Notes under the pieces: generated by a model | Database searches by the model: none | The model's input: only the letters and a program-made list of their open reading frames with translations | Told to the model about the DNA's origin: nothing | Made by a program: the position numbers and the translations under genes | In this document: positions 26,447 to 36,699 of the stretch, one piece after another | Layout of the letters: each line of letters begins with the position of its first letter | How positions within the stretch are numbered: the stretch's first letter is position 1 | From: JAFDVL01 sp043783625 | GTDB taxonomy: Bacteria > Acidobacteriota > Blastocatellia > RBC074 | Assembly (NCBI GenBank): GCA_043783625.1 | Contig: JAYVZE010000161.1 | Coordinates: forward strand, 3,990 to 67,989 | Length of the DNA stretch: 64,000 nucleotides | Direction: 5' to 3'

Positions 26447-27988
26447 TTAAGGGGCTTTTCTAAGCGGCAGGGGTTGATCCCACTTTATAGTCAAACGCGA
26501 CACGATTGGCAACAAAATAATTCCAACTGTTACGGCTAAAGACTTAAACGGAAACAGCAACGTGCCTCCGTCATACCAGCTTTTTGGATCGCCGGGTAAA
26601 AAAGCGGCAAAGATTTCAGGGTAGGGGATGAAAGCAGGCAAATTGAATAACGGCTCGCCTCCGCCTAAGCGTAGAAATAATGAAACGCAAAACGCGGTGA
26701 TTGATCCGATCCGATTTACTTTTTTATCAAACAACGCAAACAATAATTGCGGAAAAAGCAGGACGAAAATCAGATCACTTGTGAAGAACCACAAAGCCTG
26801 AACACTTTGCACTTTGAATGCCATCACTGTCGCCGACGCACCCAGTACCACAATAGAAATTCTGATTAATCGCTTCATCTGCGTCACCGTCAAATCCGGC
26901 TTCAATAAGCGATGATAGCAATTCCACGCAAACATTGATCCGGCGGAAAGGATGGAGGAACTGAAGCTGGAAGTGACGGCTCCGATGATTGCGCCAAGTC
27001 CCAGAATCCCCACGAGCGGCGGCGTTACATACTGAAAAATCATTGGCAGCGTTTGCGAAGGCTGAGCGGTTAATTGTGCCAATAAATTGTTTGGCCATTG
27101 GTAACTGACGGCTGAAATTCCCAACAAAAGTGGCGGTACGGTGAAAGCAATGGTTAAGACTCCGGCAAAAATTGAATGCTGTTGTGCCCGCTTCGGAGAC
27201 TGGCACGAAAGCACGCGCTGAAAATAGCAATTCCAGGGAATTCCACCGAAAACCAGCATCGCGCTCACGTCCCACCAGTTAATAATCGTCTGCGTCGTCC
27301 AGATTCCTCCAACGGCGTGAAGTGGCGGAATGATAGAAGCTCCATTCGGATGAAACGTCGCATAACCTGCCCACGCTGCCTCAAAACCGCCCACCGCCGA
27401 TAACATAAACGGGATGGCGAGCAGTAATCCAATCGCCACTAACCCAAGCTGAAAAACGTCAGTGTAAGCGACCGACCACATGCCTCCGAGCATCGTATAC
27501 GTCGTAATGACAACCGCAGAAATAATGATCGCCATGCTCAGCGACAAACTGGACATGACGCTGATCGTAGAGCCAACCGCAACCAATAATTCCGCGCTCC
27601 AAAAAACTTCTCCGAGCATCGCCGGAATAAATAAAACTGCCGCCCATTTTTTCCCGAAGCGTGCTTCAAACGGATCAATCAGCGTCGTGAATTCGTGCTT
27701 GCGCATCGTCTTCGCAAAAAATAATCCACCCAGAATCAAGCTGATTCCGAAACATAAACCACCCTGCATGCCAAGGGCGACGCTGGATTTGTAAACGCCT
27801 TCCGCAGTGCCGAGAAGGTATCCACCATCAACCCACGTCGCCGTCATCGTCAGTGTAGCGATCCACAAAGGCATCGAACGCCCAGCCAGAATTAAATCTG
27901 CGGTGGTTCCATCTTTCACTTTTCGGGCGGCGAGCCAGCCGACGAGCAGGAAGCAGGCATAGAGAATTATTACTGCTGTTAGTGCCAT
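26447..27988 (-). CDS. Sodium:solute symporter (SSS family), high-affinity choline transporter-like
   Basis: 513 residues, about 12-13 hydrophobic segments spread over the whole length. The sequence resembles the CHT1/SLC5A7 branch: TATWVDGGYLLGTAEGVY near residue 50, DPFEARFGKKWAAVLFIPAMLGEVFWSAELLVAVG near 105-140, YTMLGGMWSVAYTDVFQL near 165 and VFGGIPWNCYFQRVLSC near 245. CHT1-type transporters import choline with sodium. A different quaternary amine or organic substrate is possible here. The start ATG lies at the edge of a 470-base non-coding gap shared with a divergent secreted protein gene. The small membrane gene at 26254-26433 follows. Confidence 0.87.
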   Translation of the reverse strand: MALTAVIILYACFLLVGWLAARKVKDGTTADLILAGRSMPLWIATLTMTATWVDGGYLLGTAEGVYKSSVALGMQGGLCFGISLILGGLFFAKTMRKHEFTTLIDPFEARFGKKWAAVLFIPAMLGEVFWSAELLVAVGSTISVMSSLSLSMAIIISAVVITTYTMLGGMWSVAYTDVFQLGLVAIGLLLAIPFMLSAVGGFEAAWAGYATFHPNGASIIPPLHAVGGIWTTQTIINWWDVSAMLVFGGIPWNCYFQRVLSCQSPKRAQQHSIFAGVLTIAFTVPPLLLGISAVSYQWPNNLLAQLTAQPSQTLPMIFQYVTPPLVGILGLGAIIGAVTSSFSSSILSAGSMFAWNCYHRLLKPDLTVTQMKRLIRISIVVLGASATVMAFKVQSVQALWFFTSDLIFVLLFPQLLFALFDKKVNRIGSITAFCVSLFLRLGGGEPLFNLPAFIPYPEIFAAFLPGDPKSWYDGGTLLFPFKSLAVTVGIILLPIVSRLTIKWDQPLPLRKAP

Positions 27989-28458
27989 ATTGATTTTTTC
28001 AGTTAAGAGTCGGATTATTTCTCATGTAGCACAATTGTGCTATGAAATACTTACTTCAAGAATTGTAAGAGGTACACAAAAATTCATCATCGGTAAGTTC
28101 CCGTGGGATGTAAATGCCTGCCAACAAAGATACCGGGATTACTTAACTCTTTGGTACGGCAATTGCACCTACAAATAATGTTATCCCCCGGTAATATTGA
28201 TAGTTGAGTACAAGATCAAGAATCTTAGTTCTGCCCAACATCACACCCTATTACCTCACAAGCTGTCTCATTTTCTGCTCATTGGCGGATGCCACCTTTT
28301 CTGTTCAAGACTTTGGAAGCGTCAATAACTTCCAGTGTCCGCTACCTGAAAGTGTAATAACATCTGCGTCACGGGTCTGTCATTTTCGCCTTCCCACCCC
28401 TTTCTAAAGCGCGATGACATAAAAGCCCGAAATCCTCCAATTCGAAAGGTTTTTTTTA
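27989..28458. other. Divergent intergenic region
   Basis: 470 bases between the divergent symporter and secreted propeller genes. Apart from one 16-bp perfect palindrome at 28027-28042 I see no gene or convincing promoter. The short open frames here lack Shine-Dalgarno sites and family resemblance. Confidence 0.6.
28027..28042. promoter_or_regulatory. 16-bp perfect palindrome, possible operator
   Basis: TAGCACAATTGTGCTA lies 39 bases upstream of the symporter start in a divergent intergenic region. Its length and symmetry fit a dimeric repressor or activator site. No regulator gene is adjacent, so the link is speculative. Confidence 0.4.
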
Positions 28459-30558
28459 ATGAATAGGTCGTTAATCACTATTTGTGTGTCTATAGCTTTG
28501 TCTGCAATATTCCTTATTCCCCTGAAATCCCTGGAAGCAGCTCCTCTCATAATGGCAAATGTTCCTCAAAATGTAACTTGGACAAATCTTGTCAAATGTA
28601 CAGTTTCCGGTGTTACTTTAACCAAAAATTCCGGGATCAATGATTCACCGGATGCCGGAGCCAATTCCTTGCAACAAATAAATTCCGGCGACGGATATGT
28701 AGAATTTTCAGCCTCTGGCGCAATTAAAAACCGCTACTTAGGTTTGACCCAAAACTATGCCGGAGTCAGTTATAAATCAATTAATTTTGCGCTCCATTTA
28801 ACAACTCTGGCAGCCGGTGGCGGATTTATCGCCGAAGCCCGTGAGAATAATGTGTACAGGGGAGGTACAATCTATAACTCAGGAACGATTTTTCGCATCT
28901 CGATTGAAGGAGGCGTAGTTAAATTTTATCGTGACGGGACAGTCTTTTATACGAGTCAGACAAAACCCAATTATCCACTGGTCGTGGATACGACTTTTCT
29001 TGATTTGAATGGGGCTATTTCCAATACGGTCATTGCAACTGGCACGACTACCCCACCGCCGCCACCAGTTGACACCACGCCACCAGTCATCAGTTCAATC
29101 AGCAGTTCTGGCATCAGCCCGACTGGTGCAACTGTCACGTGGGTTACAAATGAAGCCGCAGATTCGCAGGTTGAGTACGGAACAACTACGGCTTATGGAA
29201 GTGTAAAAACCATTGCTACTATGTCCACCGGACATCAAATTGATATAACCGGTCTGGCGACGAACACTACTTATAATTATCGAGTGAAATCAAAAGATGC
29301 TGCCGGCAATCTAGCGACTTCGGGGAATAATACGTTCACGACTGGACAGTTAAATAATACCGGAACAGTAGCAGGACGTTTGGATGATGGTTTTGTGCAT
29401 CTGCCAGCCAATTATCCTGACTGGACTCCGCCTGCTGTTGGTGGCGATTTCACTGATTCAGCGTATGGAACAACTATCACTCGACTAAGTAATGGTCAGT
29501 CACAGTTGTCTCAGGGCGTACATCACGAATATGCCACGATGTCTCCTTTCAATAGTGATAATTCGCGGATTTTGCTACTGGGTGAGGAGAGTGGATTTTA
29601 CGTGGTGGATCGGGCAGGGACGATTATTTCATCCCCAACGCAAACAATGGTGGGCGGGTCTAATGAGCCACGCTGGAGTACGACCAATCCGAATATTTTC
29701 TACTTCCACACAGGCAATCAAATTTTAAAATTTGATGTCTCAACGAAACAAAAATCTCTCGTTCGCGCCTTCACCCAATTTACCTCAATCAATTTTGGCG
29801 GGGGCGAAAGTGATATTTCGGAAGATGGTAATCATTTAGTAATTATTGGGGATAAGAAACTGGTTGGAGTGTATACGATCAGTGCTAACAGTCTTGGCGC
29901 AACCTTAGACATCAGTAGTGCCGGTGGTTTTGATTACTTCGACATGACCGCGAATAATAACGTCATTGTGCGTTGGGGTTCGACTGGTACGGGACGATTT
30001 AAAGGATTTGAGTTATATGATCAGGGCATGAATTTTCTTCGTCAGGTCATCACTTACGCCGCTCACGGAGATCGCGGGCGCGACCTGAATGGAGATGAGG
30101 TTTTGTTTGTCCTTGGATCAAGTGATCCGGCTCCTCCAGCAGGTTGCGAAAATAATGGGGTTGAAAAAATCAGGTTATCGGACAGCCAGAAAACCTGTCT
30201 CCTTCCGCTTGATTGGTATCAGGAAGTGCATATCAGTGCCAACAGTAATGGGCGCAATCCCTGGGTTTTGGTCAGCGTGACTGACATAGACTTTGGGACT
30301 GCTGCCGGGACGCTGCCGGCTGATTGGCAAAGTCGTTGGAAGGTAAAATATAACGAAGTTCTACTCGTGAAAGTTGATGGGACTGAAGTCCGTCATTTAG
30401 CTCATCACCGGACACGTGTCCTGGACGATTATTGGTTTGAGCCTCGTGCTGCCATTAGCCGTGACGGAATTTATGCGATATACGATAGTAATTTCGGGAT
30501 CAAACCTTCCGCTTATTATACGGATGCGTTCCTGATTCATCTCATGAACGGTCAGTAA
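28459..30558 (+). CDS. Secreted protein with fibronectin III domain and C-terminal beta-propeller
   Basis: 699 residues; AAGG lies about 10 bases before the ATG. The signal peptide is at residues 1-27 (MNRSLITICVSIALSAIFLI onwards, cleaved after EAA). Residues about 35-190 form a beta-sandwich-like domain (VTWTNLVKCTVSGVTLTKNSG, GDGYVEFSASG). A proline linker (TTPPPPPVDTTPP) leads to a fibronectin III domain at about 209-295 (TGATVTWVTNEAADSQVEYG). The last 380 residues look like a propeller of the oligogalacturonate-lyase/TolB kind (NSDNSRILLLGEESGFYVVDR, SRDGIYAIYDSNFG). The exact role is unknown; carbohydrate binding or breakdown at the surface is a reasonable guess. Convergent with the large FG-GAP gene. 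Confidence 0.75.
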   Translation: MNRSLITICVSIALSAIFLIPLKSLEAAPLIMANVPQNVTWTNLVKCTVSGVTLTKNSGINDSPDAGANSLQQINSGDGYVEFSASGAIKNRYLGLTQNYAGVSYKSINFALHLTTLAAGGGFIAEARENNVYRGGTIYNSGTIFRISIEGGVVKFYRDGTVFYTSQTKPNYPLVVDTTFLDLNGAISNTVIATGTTTPPPPPVDTTPPVISSISSSGISPTGATVTWVTNEAADSQVEYGTTTAYGSVKTIATMSTGHQIDITGLATNTTYNYRVKSKDAAGNLATSGNNTFTTGQLNNTGTVAGRLDDGFVHLPANYPDWTPPAVGGDFTDSAYGTTITRLSNGQSQLSQGVHHEYATMSPFNSDNSRILLLGEESGFYVVDRAGTIISSPTQTMVGGSNEPRWSTTNPNIFYFHTGNQILKFDVSTKQKSLVRAFTQFTSINFGGGESDISEDGNHLVIIGDKKLVGVYTISANSLGATLDISSAGGFDYFDMTANNNVIVRWGSTGTGRFKGFELYDQGMNFLRQVITYAAHGDRGRDLNGDEVLFVLGSSDPAPPAGCENNGVEKIRLSDSQKTCLLPLDWYQEVHISANSNGRNPWVLVSVTDIDFGTAAGTLPADWQSRWKVKYNEVLLVKVDGTEVRHLAHHRTRVLDDYWFEPRAAISRDGIYAIYDSNFGIKPSAYYTDAFLIHLMNGQ

Positions 30559-30562
30559 AACG

Positions 30563-30600
30563 AGTTCAGCCGCCAGAGAAATTTCTCTGGCGGCTGAACT
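30563..30600. terminator. 38-bp perfect palindrome, bidirectional terminator
   Basis: Two 19-base halves with no loop spacer (GCCGCCAGAGAAA/TTTCTCTGGCGGC at the core), beginning 5 bases after the propeller gene stop. It could end transcription from both sides. Confidence 0.85.
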
Positions 30601-30638
30601 TGCCTCTGAGCAGCCAACATAGATACCAGATAAAAAAT

Positions 30639-30669
30639 GGGCTGCTCAAAGAATTTTCTTGAGCAGCCC
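30639..30669. terminator. Second hairpin between the convergent genes
   Basis: GGGCTGCTCAA and TTGAGCAGCCC form an 11-bp stem around a 9-base loop, with AAAAAAT just upstream. That gives a T-run after the hairpin for transcription on the minus strand, so it is well placed to end the minus-strand FG-GAP transcript. Confidence 0.75.
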
Positions 30670-30780
30670 GGAATAAATGACAAGATGGGCTGAGAACAAA
30701 ATTAAGAGAATGCTTGCGGCCAGTTGTTACTTTTGCGGCAATATTTCTGACTGCCGATCACTGACCACAACCCGGTGCAA

Positions 30781-33700
30781 TTACTGAGAACAGCCGTTAG
30801 GAATCACGGAAACAGTTCCCGAACCATTATTCGCAACCGCGAGTGAAGCCTTCGCCGCACTGTAAAGATTGACCAATCCCAGCGGATGGCTTCCGACGTT
30901 GATGAGCGTGGGCGAATTCACGACAAAGGTTCCGTTACCGACTCCCTTGAAAACTCGAATCACGCTGTCGCTGTAGCCCGCAACTGCCAAATCTTTTTTG
31001 CCATCGTTGTTGTAATCATCCACCGCAATTGAAGAGACATTATTTCCTCCTGTAGCGAAATTACCGGCATTCACGAAAGTCCCGTTACCATTGCCGAGCA
31101 AGGTGACAGCGAGGCTGTTTCCTCCGACGACGATGAGATCGTCATTCACGTCTCCATTGAAATCCGCTCCGGCGATGGGGCCGATTCCGATGAGATTTGT
31201 TTGGAAATAGAGCGTATTGAAATTGCCCAAACCGTCGCCGCGCATAATGGCGACTAAGCCGGAGTTATACAGAGGAATGGCGATGTCGAGATTTCCATCT
31301 TTATTGAAATCTCTCACAACGCCCGGCTGCGGCGCATCAAAAACATTGAAGCCGAACTGCTTGGGAGCCTTGAAGCTGCCATCACCATTGTTGATGAGCA
31401 GTACCACGGTTCCCTGACCGTCATTGGAAATCATCAAATCAGGCTTGCCATCGTTATTAAAATCTCCGACAGCTCCACCCGTAGATTTATTGCCGATTGC
31501 ATACCCGCCTTTTTTCGTGAACGTCCCGTTGCCAGCACCCAGGAAAATTGTCACTAAATCGCTCGACTTATTCGTCACCGCAAAATCGAATTTCCCATCG
31601 CCATTGAAATCCGAAGTCATCACGAAATTCGCCCACGGCCCGACCGCGTACGTCGCAGAATTTTTGATAAAGCTGCCATCCGTCTGCCGCATCAGAATCG
31701 TGATCGTGTCAGCTCCACCATTGACGACTGCCATATCCTGCAACTGATCGCCATTGAAATCCGCCGTGGCGATGCTGTAGGGCTGGGTGTTGGAGTTGTA
31801 GTTCAGAGGCGTGCCGAAGGTTGGTGACGGACATCCAGTTGAAGGGGGGATCGTGAAGGTGAATGTTGTTTGTGTGGATAATCCACAGTTATCTGTAGCT
31901 CTAATGGTGACGGGATAAGTTCCTGCCACATTGTTATTGGTGATTGTCACCATACCAGTGGCAGAAATACTTATATTTCCCGTATAGGATGATGCAGTCG
32001 CCGTCAGGTTGGCGATAGTTCCATCGTCGCCCGGCGTGCGGCTGGGCGTGATATTACTACTACTGCCAGTCACGGTTGTATTGGCATACGTCCCCAGCAA
32101 CGGAGCCTCATTCGCATTGATAAATAACGTCCAGTTTGCCGTCGCCGTTAATCCTCCGCCATCGGTGACTTTGATCGGGATTTGATAGGTTCCGGTGGCG
32201 GCTCCGCAAGTGACAGCAATGTCAGCATTGACCGCACCATTGACGCTGCGAAGATTGGTCAGCGTGACGCCCGCAGGCACATTTGTTGCGGTCAGTTGTA
32301 AATTGCTGGCAGGAGTCTGCGCATCTGCCACTGTGCCGAAAGCTGGGACTGCTCCGCTGACACCCTGTGAGACACTTGATGCTGTCATTGTGATTGTTGG
32401 CGGTGTATTGGTTGTGCCACCAGTGGTATTCAGCCAGACCTTAAATCCAGTCGCAGTGACTTCGACCACATCTGACAAATTGTCTCCATTTAGATCAACG
32501 GAGTTGGAGACATTAAACGGATACTTCGGCGCCGCGCAAAAACCGCCTTGTCCATTATTGATCAGAATATTGAAAAACCTTCCGAGGTCAGGATAAAGAT
32601 CAGCATTGTATCTGGCTGGAGTTAATGGGGCGGAAAATCCATAAGAATCAAAGCCGAGTATCTTTTGACCTAGTACACTGAGGAATCCATTGTTGACCTG
32701 ACTATAGGGTGCGTCAGGATAGCCAACCGTGCTGGCGTAATCGGTTTTGCCATCAAGATTCAGGTCTCCGATATTGTAGAGGAATGAATCGTATCCGGCA
32801 GGCAATAGGGGAGACGAAGGAGAAGCGATGGCTGCTCCAGAGAAATTGCCTTGTCCGTCACCTTTGATAAGGCTGTTTCCCCCAAAAGAAGAAACCAGCA
32901 AATCTAATGATCCATCCAGATCGTAATCAAGCAGCAGGGCTGATTTGGGATAGGAAATGGACGGGACAGTTCCTTTGACAAAGGTGTTCGCTCCCTTATT
33001 TATAAGCGAGGTTACTCGTTGATAGGCGGCTTGGGGACCAAAGTTATAAAATTCGTCCATGCCAACGATATCGAGCCTACCGTCTTTATTCAAATCCGCA
33101 ATCTGCTCAATCGAAGAAATTTTTTCCGTCGAGTTGTAAACGCTGAGCGCGCCGTTTTGACCGTTCCCATAGATCACAGACAAGGTGGCTCCGCTCACAG
33201 CAACATCAAGGTTTCCGTCGCCATTCAAGTCTGCCGTTTTAATTGAACCGACACCCGGGAACGAGGCCAGCGTCAGCGGCGCGGCGAAATCTCCGTTGCC
33301 TAACCCCAAACGTAGCAATATGTTTGGGGACGTTGCGACGCTGCCGCCTATAGCATTATCCGAATAAATCAAGTCTGTTTTGCCGTCTTTATTGAAATCG
33401 GCAAACGTCATCCGTCCCATTTTCGCCGTAAATTCTTTTCCAGCCTGAAAGGTAGGATAGACGCAGGAAGCCGAAGCTCCAGTCACAGTTAATGAAAATG
33501 TTTTTGTGATGACGCTACCTGAACAAGTAGACCTGGTTTGAGTCGTGACGGTGACGGTATATTGCCCTGGCGGCCCTGCGTCAATCAATCCCCAATTAGA
33601 TTCGTTAGGGTAGAACGAGGCCGGTCGGCTGTTCACAATTTTTCCAGTGAATCCGGGAATTGTTACCGTAATATCAAATCCCGAGTACGGTGTCTCAAAA

Positions 33701-35718
33701 ATAGTTGAGAGTCCCTGGCCAATCGTGATTGACGCAGGCACGGTCAATTGCGGAATTACAGAACCAAGATTTAACGTAACATTGGTTTTGGCAGTCGCGC
33801 CTCCTCCGTCAGTAACCGTAAATTCAATCGTGTTCGCACCAGTGGTTGCATTGCAGGCGATGTTGAAGATTGCCCGAATAGTTCCATTATCATTTGTGAT
33901 CTGACCGACAGTGAGTCCTGCCGGAACTTTGGTTGCTGTGACCGTCAAATTACCAACCGGAGTTTCAGTATCATTGACTGTCGCGACAGCAAGCGTAATA
34001 GGTTCTAAGGCTGGAAATAGAGTAGAGTTATTAAATGGAGTAATGGTTGGCGGCGTATTCTGTGTTTGTTGAGTAAAAGAAATATTCAAATAAGCAAATG
34101 CGCCCGCTCCTTCAGCGTCAAATAATGAGAGTCCAAGGTTTATGCTGGTGGCGGGATCAAGAATGAAATCTGACCTAACCGTTATTGTCGCTGTAATTTT
34201 ACCAGCTACATTTTTAATGTTGGTGATTGAAAGATAACTACTGAGGTCACTTGCATTTGATAGTACCAATCGCAACTGATCCACCGGAGTCTCCTGATCT
34301 GAAACGGTAGCAATTTGGATTGTCTGCGTACTACCGTAAGCAAGTGTCAGTGGGGCTACACTCGTGATGGTTGGTAGTGTATTTTGACGTGTTCCGTTAT
34401 TTAGCCAAACTGAAAATTCCCCTCCCAGTGAAGTAAGGTATGAAATGCTTGTGACAACGGCATCACTTTTACCATCCTTATCGAAATCGCCTGCTGTCAC
34501 TCCTAGAATGCTTGGACCATTAAATGGTTTTTCGACAACACAGATTCCTCCAAGACCGTCATTTATCAAGACTTGCGTATTCGTCATCATGACGTCCGGC
34601 AACCCGTCTTTATTGAAATCACCAATGGAGCCGAAGTAAACAATTTCGTTAGAAAGCTGAGAGACCTTGCTGGTAAAATTGCCTCGCCCATTATTCAAAA
34701 ATGCGACAAAGCGATTCGACTCCGCCGTATAATTGTTATTACGATCCGTGCTCGTATAGCCAATTAAATCAAGGCTGCCATCCCGGTTGTAATCAACCAG
34801 TCCATAAAAATTGACATAAGTATTCAACGCGATGTATTCGCCTTTGGTGAATTGTCCGGCACCATTGCCCAGCCAGATTTGATTTGATGGATAATTTAGC
34901 TCGGCGGCTAAGACATCTGCTTTTCCATCACCGTTGAAATCTCCGGTCAAGGCCGGAGTTCCATTGGCAAATCCGAGAGTACTTGAAGTAAAAGAACCGT
35001 TCGCATTGCGTAGGTATAACGTATTTACTGGATTAAAATAGAAAGGGCCAGGTTGACTAAGAATGACATCGGCTCTTCCATCCCCGTTCATATCATCAAT
35101 CTTAATCGAAAAAGCCTCGCGGGCGACTGGAAACGGGATCGCTGCGCTGGCACTAAACCCCGTCCCGTTTTGATTTAGCAAGACAGTGAAATTACCGTGC
35201 CCCAAAGCCACTAAATCTTTTTTCCCGTCCCCGTTAATATCGCCGCTTACCAGACTCCAGGTTCCATCGGGTACTGAAAATCTCGTTTGAAGCCTTAAAT
35301 TTCCGGTGCCATCACCGACATAATATTCAGCAACAGTGGAAGAGTTTGTGTAATACACCGAGACGAAATCCAGATTTCCATCCTTGTTAAAATCCTCAAC
35401 GATGGGAATTCGAATATCGGTGGAAGTTGTCGCAAATGGCAGTGATTGGGATTTTTTCAGTAAGGATTGAGTACAACTTGCCTGTATTGCAGCTGGGGCT
35501 GTTGTAAGCAACGACGAACCTTTTGTGAAAAATTGTGGCGTAAAGAGGTTAACATCTGGGAGACGAGTTGGTGTACTAAATTGAATTAGTGACATTTTCG
35601 CCGCAGATGCAAAAACATTTGCATCTTTTACTCCACTGGCGAGCGCGAACGCTCCCAGTACACACACGGCAATGAACACATAAATTCGATTCGATTGGTT
35701 TAAGGATATTCTTTTCAC
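30781..35718 (-). CDS. Very large secreted FG-GAP/VCBS repeat protein
   Basis: 1645 residues. The GTG start at 35718-35716 is favoured by GGAGGA about 7 bases upstream. A signal peptide covers about residues 1-38. Three blocks of FG-GAP/VCBS repeats with DFNKDGKxD or DLNGDGNLD calcium-binding-type motifs (about 100-450, 770-1090 and 1350-1645) alternate with cadherin-like or Ig-like beta domains (NTPPTITPFNN, TVTDGGGATAKTNVTLNLG, NTPPTITMTASS). Integrin-like propellers of this type mediate adhesion or ligand binding outside the cell. The extreme N-terminal region has no enzyme motif. No sorting signal (LPxTG or Por) is evident at the end. It is divergent from the sigma/kinase pair. Confidence 0.88.
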   Translation of the reverse strand: MKRISLNQSNRIYVFIAVCVLGAFALASGVKDANVFASAAKMSLIQFSTPTRLPDVNLFTPQFFTKGSSLLTTAPAAIQASCTQSLLKKSQSLPFATTSTDIRIPIVEDFNKDGNLDFVSVYYTNSSTVAEYYVGDGTGNLRLQTRFSVPDGTWSLVSGDINGDGKKDLVALGHGNFTVLLNQNGTGFSASAAIPFPVAREAFSIKIDDMNGDGRADVILSQPGPFYFNPVNTLYLRNANGSFTSSTLGFANGTPALTGDFNGDGKADVLAAELNYPSNQIWLGNGAGQFTKGEYIALNTYVNFYGLVDYNRDGSLDLIGYTSTDRNNNYTAESNRFVAFLNNGRGNFTSKVSQLSNEIVYFGSIGDFNKDGLPDVMMTNTQVLINDGLGGICVVEKPFNGPSILGVTAGDFDKDGKSDAVVTSISYLTSLGGEFSVWLNNGTRQNTLPTITSVAPLTLAYGSTQTIQIATVSDQETPVDQLRLVLSNASDLSSYLSITNIKNVAGKITATITVRSDFILDPATSINLGLSLFDAEGAGAFAYLNISFTQQTQNTPPTITPFNNSTLFPALEPITLAVATVNDTETPVGNLTVTATKVPAGLTVGQITNDNGTIRAIFNIACNATTGANTIEFTVTDGGGATAKTNVTLNLGSVIPQLTVPASITIGQGLSTIFETPYSGFDITVTIPGFTGKIVNSRPASFYPNESNWGLIDAGPPGQYTVTVTTQTRSTCSGSVITKTFSLTVTGASASCVYPTFQAGKEFTAKMGRMTFADFNKDGKTDLIYSDNAIGGSVATSPNILLRLGLGNGDFAAPLTLASFPGVGSIKTADLNGDGNLDVAVSGATLSVIYGNGQNGALSVYNSTEKISSIEQIADLNKDGRLDIVGMDEFYNFGPQAAYQRVTSLINKGANTFVKGTVPSISYPKSALLLDYDLDGSLDLLVSSFGGNSLIKGDGQGNFSGAAIASPSSPLLPAGYDSFLYNIGDLNLDGKTDYASTVGYPDAPYSQVNNGFLSVLGQKILGFDSYGFSAPLTPARYNADLYPDLGRFFNILINNGQGGFCAAPKYPFNVSNSVDLNGDNLSDVVEVTATGFKVWLNTTGGTTNTPPTITMTASSVSQGVSGAVPAFGTVADAQTPASNLQLTATNVPAGVTLTNLRSVNGAVNADIAVTCGAATGTYQIPIKVTDGGGLTATANWTLFINANEAPLLGTYANTTVTGSSSNITPSRTPGDDGTIANLTATASSYTGNISISATGMVTITNNNVAGTYPVTIRATDNCGLSTQTTFTFTIPPSTGCPSPTFGTPLNYNSNTQPYSIATADFNGDQLQDMAVVNGGADTITILMRQTDGSFIKNSATYAVGPWANFVMTSDFNGDGKFDFAVTNKSSDLVTIFLGAGNGTFTKKGGYAIGNKSTGGAVGDFNNDGKPDLMISNDGQGTVVLLINNGDGSFKAPKQFGFNVFDAPQPGVVRDFNKDGNLDIAIPLYNSGLVAIMRGDGLGNFNTLYFQTNLIGIGPIAGADFNGDVNDDLIVVGGNSLAVTLLGNGNGTFVNAGNFATGGNNVSSIAVDDYNNDGKKDLAVAGYSDSVIRVFKGVGNGTFVVNSPTLINVGSHPLGLVNLYSAAKASLAVANNGSGTVSVIPNGCSQ

Positions 35719-36129
35719 GAGGCTTCCTCCATCTTGAGAACAGGGCTAACGGTAGTAGCAAGCGAATCAGCACAGATGCTGTTCGTTTGTCTGAAAATAT
35801 TATTTTGCGGAAATGCGTTCAGTGAACCTGGCTTTATTGTTTATCAGCGTTGAGCGAAGTTAGCATTTTCCAGCGATAAATTTGTTCAAGATTGCTTTTC
35901 ATGAGTATAAGCGAGAGGGAGCGAAATTTTGTATCATGGAAATCGGAAATTATTTCCCCTACCGGATCAAGTTCCAATATGCTATTCTTTCTGCATCACA
36001 ATTCCATAGAAGAAATGCTCTACGAAGTCCTCTGTTAGGTATGCTAATCCTCTGGTGCAGCAACTGGTGAAATGGTCGAATTTTAACGAATAGTTGACGC
36101 TTCGACCTTAGTTTTTATTGGTGGATGGT
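35719..36129. other. Divergent intergenic region before the sigma factor gene
   Basis: 411 bases between the divergent FG-GAP gene and the ECF sigma gene. A 62-codon open frame here (35882-36070) has no Shine-Dalgarno or familiar sequence and is not called. I find no convincing promoter or repeat. Confidence 0.55.
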
Positions 36130-36699
36130 ATGGAAATAGAAGTTCCGGTGACCTCGCTTTTGATCGAATGGCGTAATGGGGATTCGGCTGCACGAGATCA
36201 ATTAATTTCGCTGGTGTATGAAGAATTGTATGCCATCGCTCAGCGTCGAATGAGCGCTGAAAATCCCAACCATTTATTACAAACTACTGCTCTGGTCAAT
36301 GAAGCTTGGCTGAAAATGGCGGCACATTCTCCCGCCAAATATAAGGATCGCGTTCATTTTTTCTCTATCGCAGCAAACATCATGCGGCAAATTCTGGTGG
36401 ATTATGCCCGCAAGCAAAATAGTATAAAAAGTGGCGGCGAGATTAATTTCATGGCGTTTCAAGAAAATGAAGTTCCGCGCCTTCCTGCGACGCTGGAAAA
36501 TATCGTTGCGTTACATCAAGCCTTAGACCGCTTAGCTGAATTCGATCCGCGCAAAAGTAAAATTGTTGAGCTTCGATATTTTGGCGGGTTGAGTATTGCG
36601 GAAATCGCGCAGTCTTTGGAAATTTCCGTGATTACTGTCAATCGGGAATGGATCAAGGCCAAAGCCTGGCTGTATCGGGAGCTAAACGGAGCGACTTGA
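36130..36699 (+). CDS. ECF-type RNA polymerase sigma factor
   Basis: 189 residues from ATG 36130; in-frame TTG 36118 and GTG 36121 are alternatives. Sigma region 2 is at about residues 10-100 (NHLLQTTALVNEAWLKM, FFSIAANIMRQILVDYARK) and region 4 at about 130-185 (RKSKIVELRYFGGLSIAEIAQSLEISVITVNREWIKAKAWL), with a helix-turn-helix. This is the extended ECF branch (Sig-70_X6 type) typical of Acidobacteria and Planctomycetes, which is usually encoded with a protein kinase rather than an anti-sigma factor. Its TGA overlaps the kinase ATG by one base, so translation is coupled. Confidence 0.92.
   Translation: MEIEVPVTSLLIEWRNGDSAARDQLISLVYEELYAIAQRRMSAENPNHLLQTTALVNEAWLKMAAHSPAKYKDRVHFFSIAANIMRQILVDYARKQNSIKSGGEINFMAFQENEVPRLPATLENIVALHQALDRLAEFDPRKSKIVELRYFGGLSIAEIAQSLEISVITVNREWIKAKAWLYRELNGAT

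Noticed and set aside
28204..28407. 67-codon open frame in the gap before the secreted propeller gene
   Set aside because: Composition is not protein-like and there is no start signal.
35882..36070. 62-codon open frame before the sigma factor gene
   Set aside because: No ribosome site, no hydrophobic or family pattern, and it lies in a divergent promoter region.
36648..36698. Earlier start of the kinase gene inside the sigma gene
   Set aside because: The TGATG overlap at 36697-36701 is the typical coupled start, and the extension has no homology.
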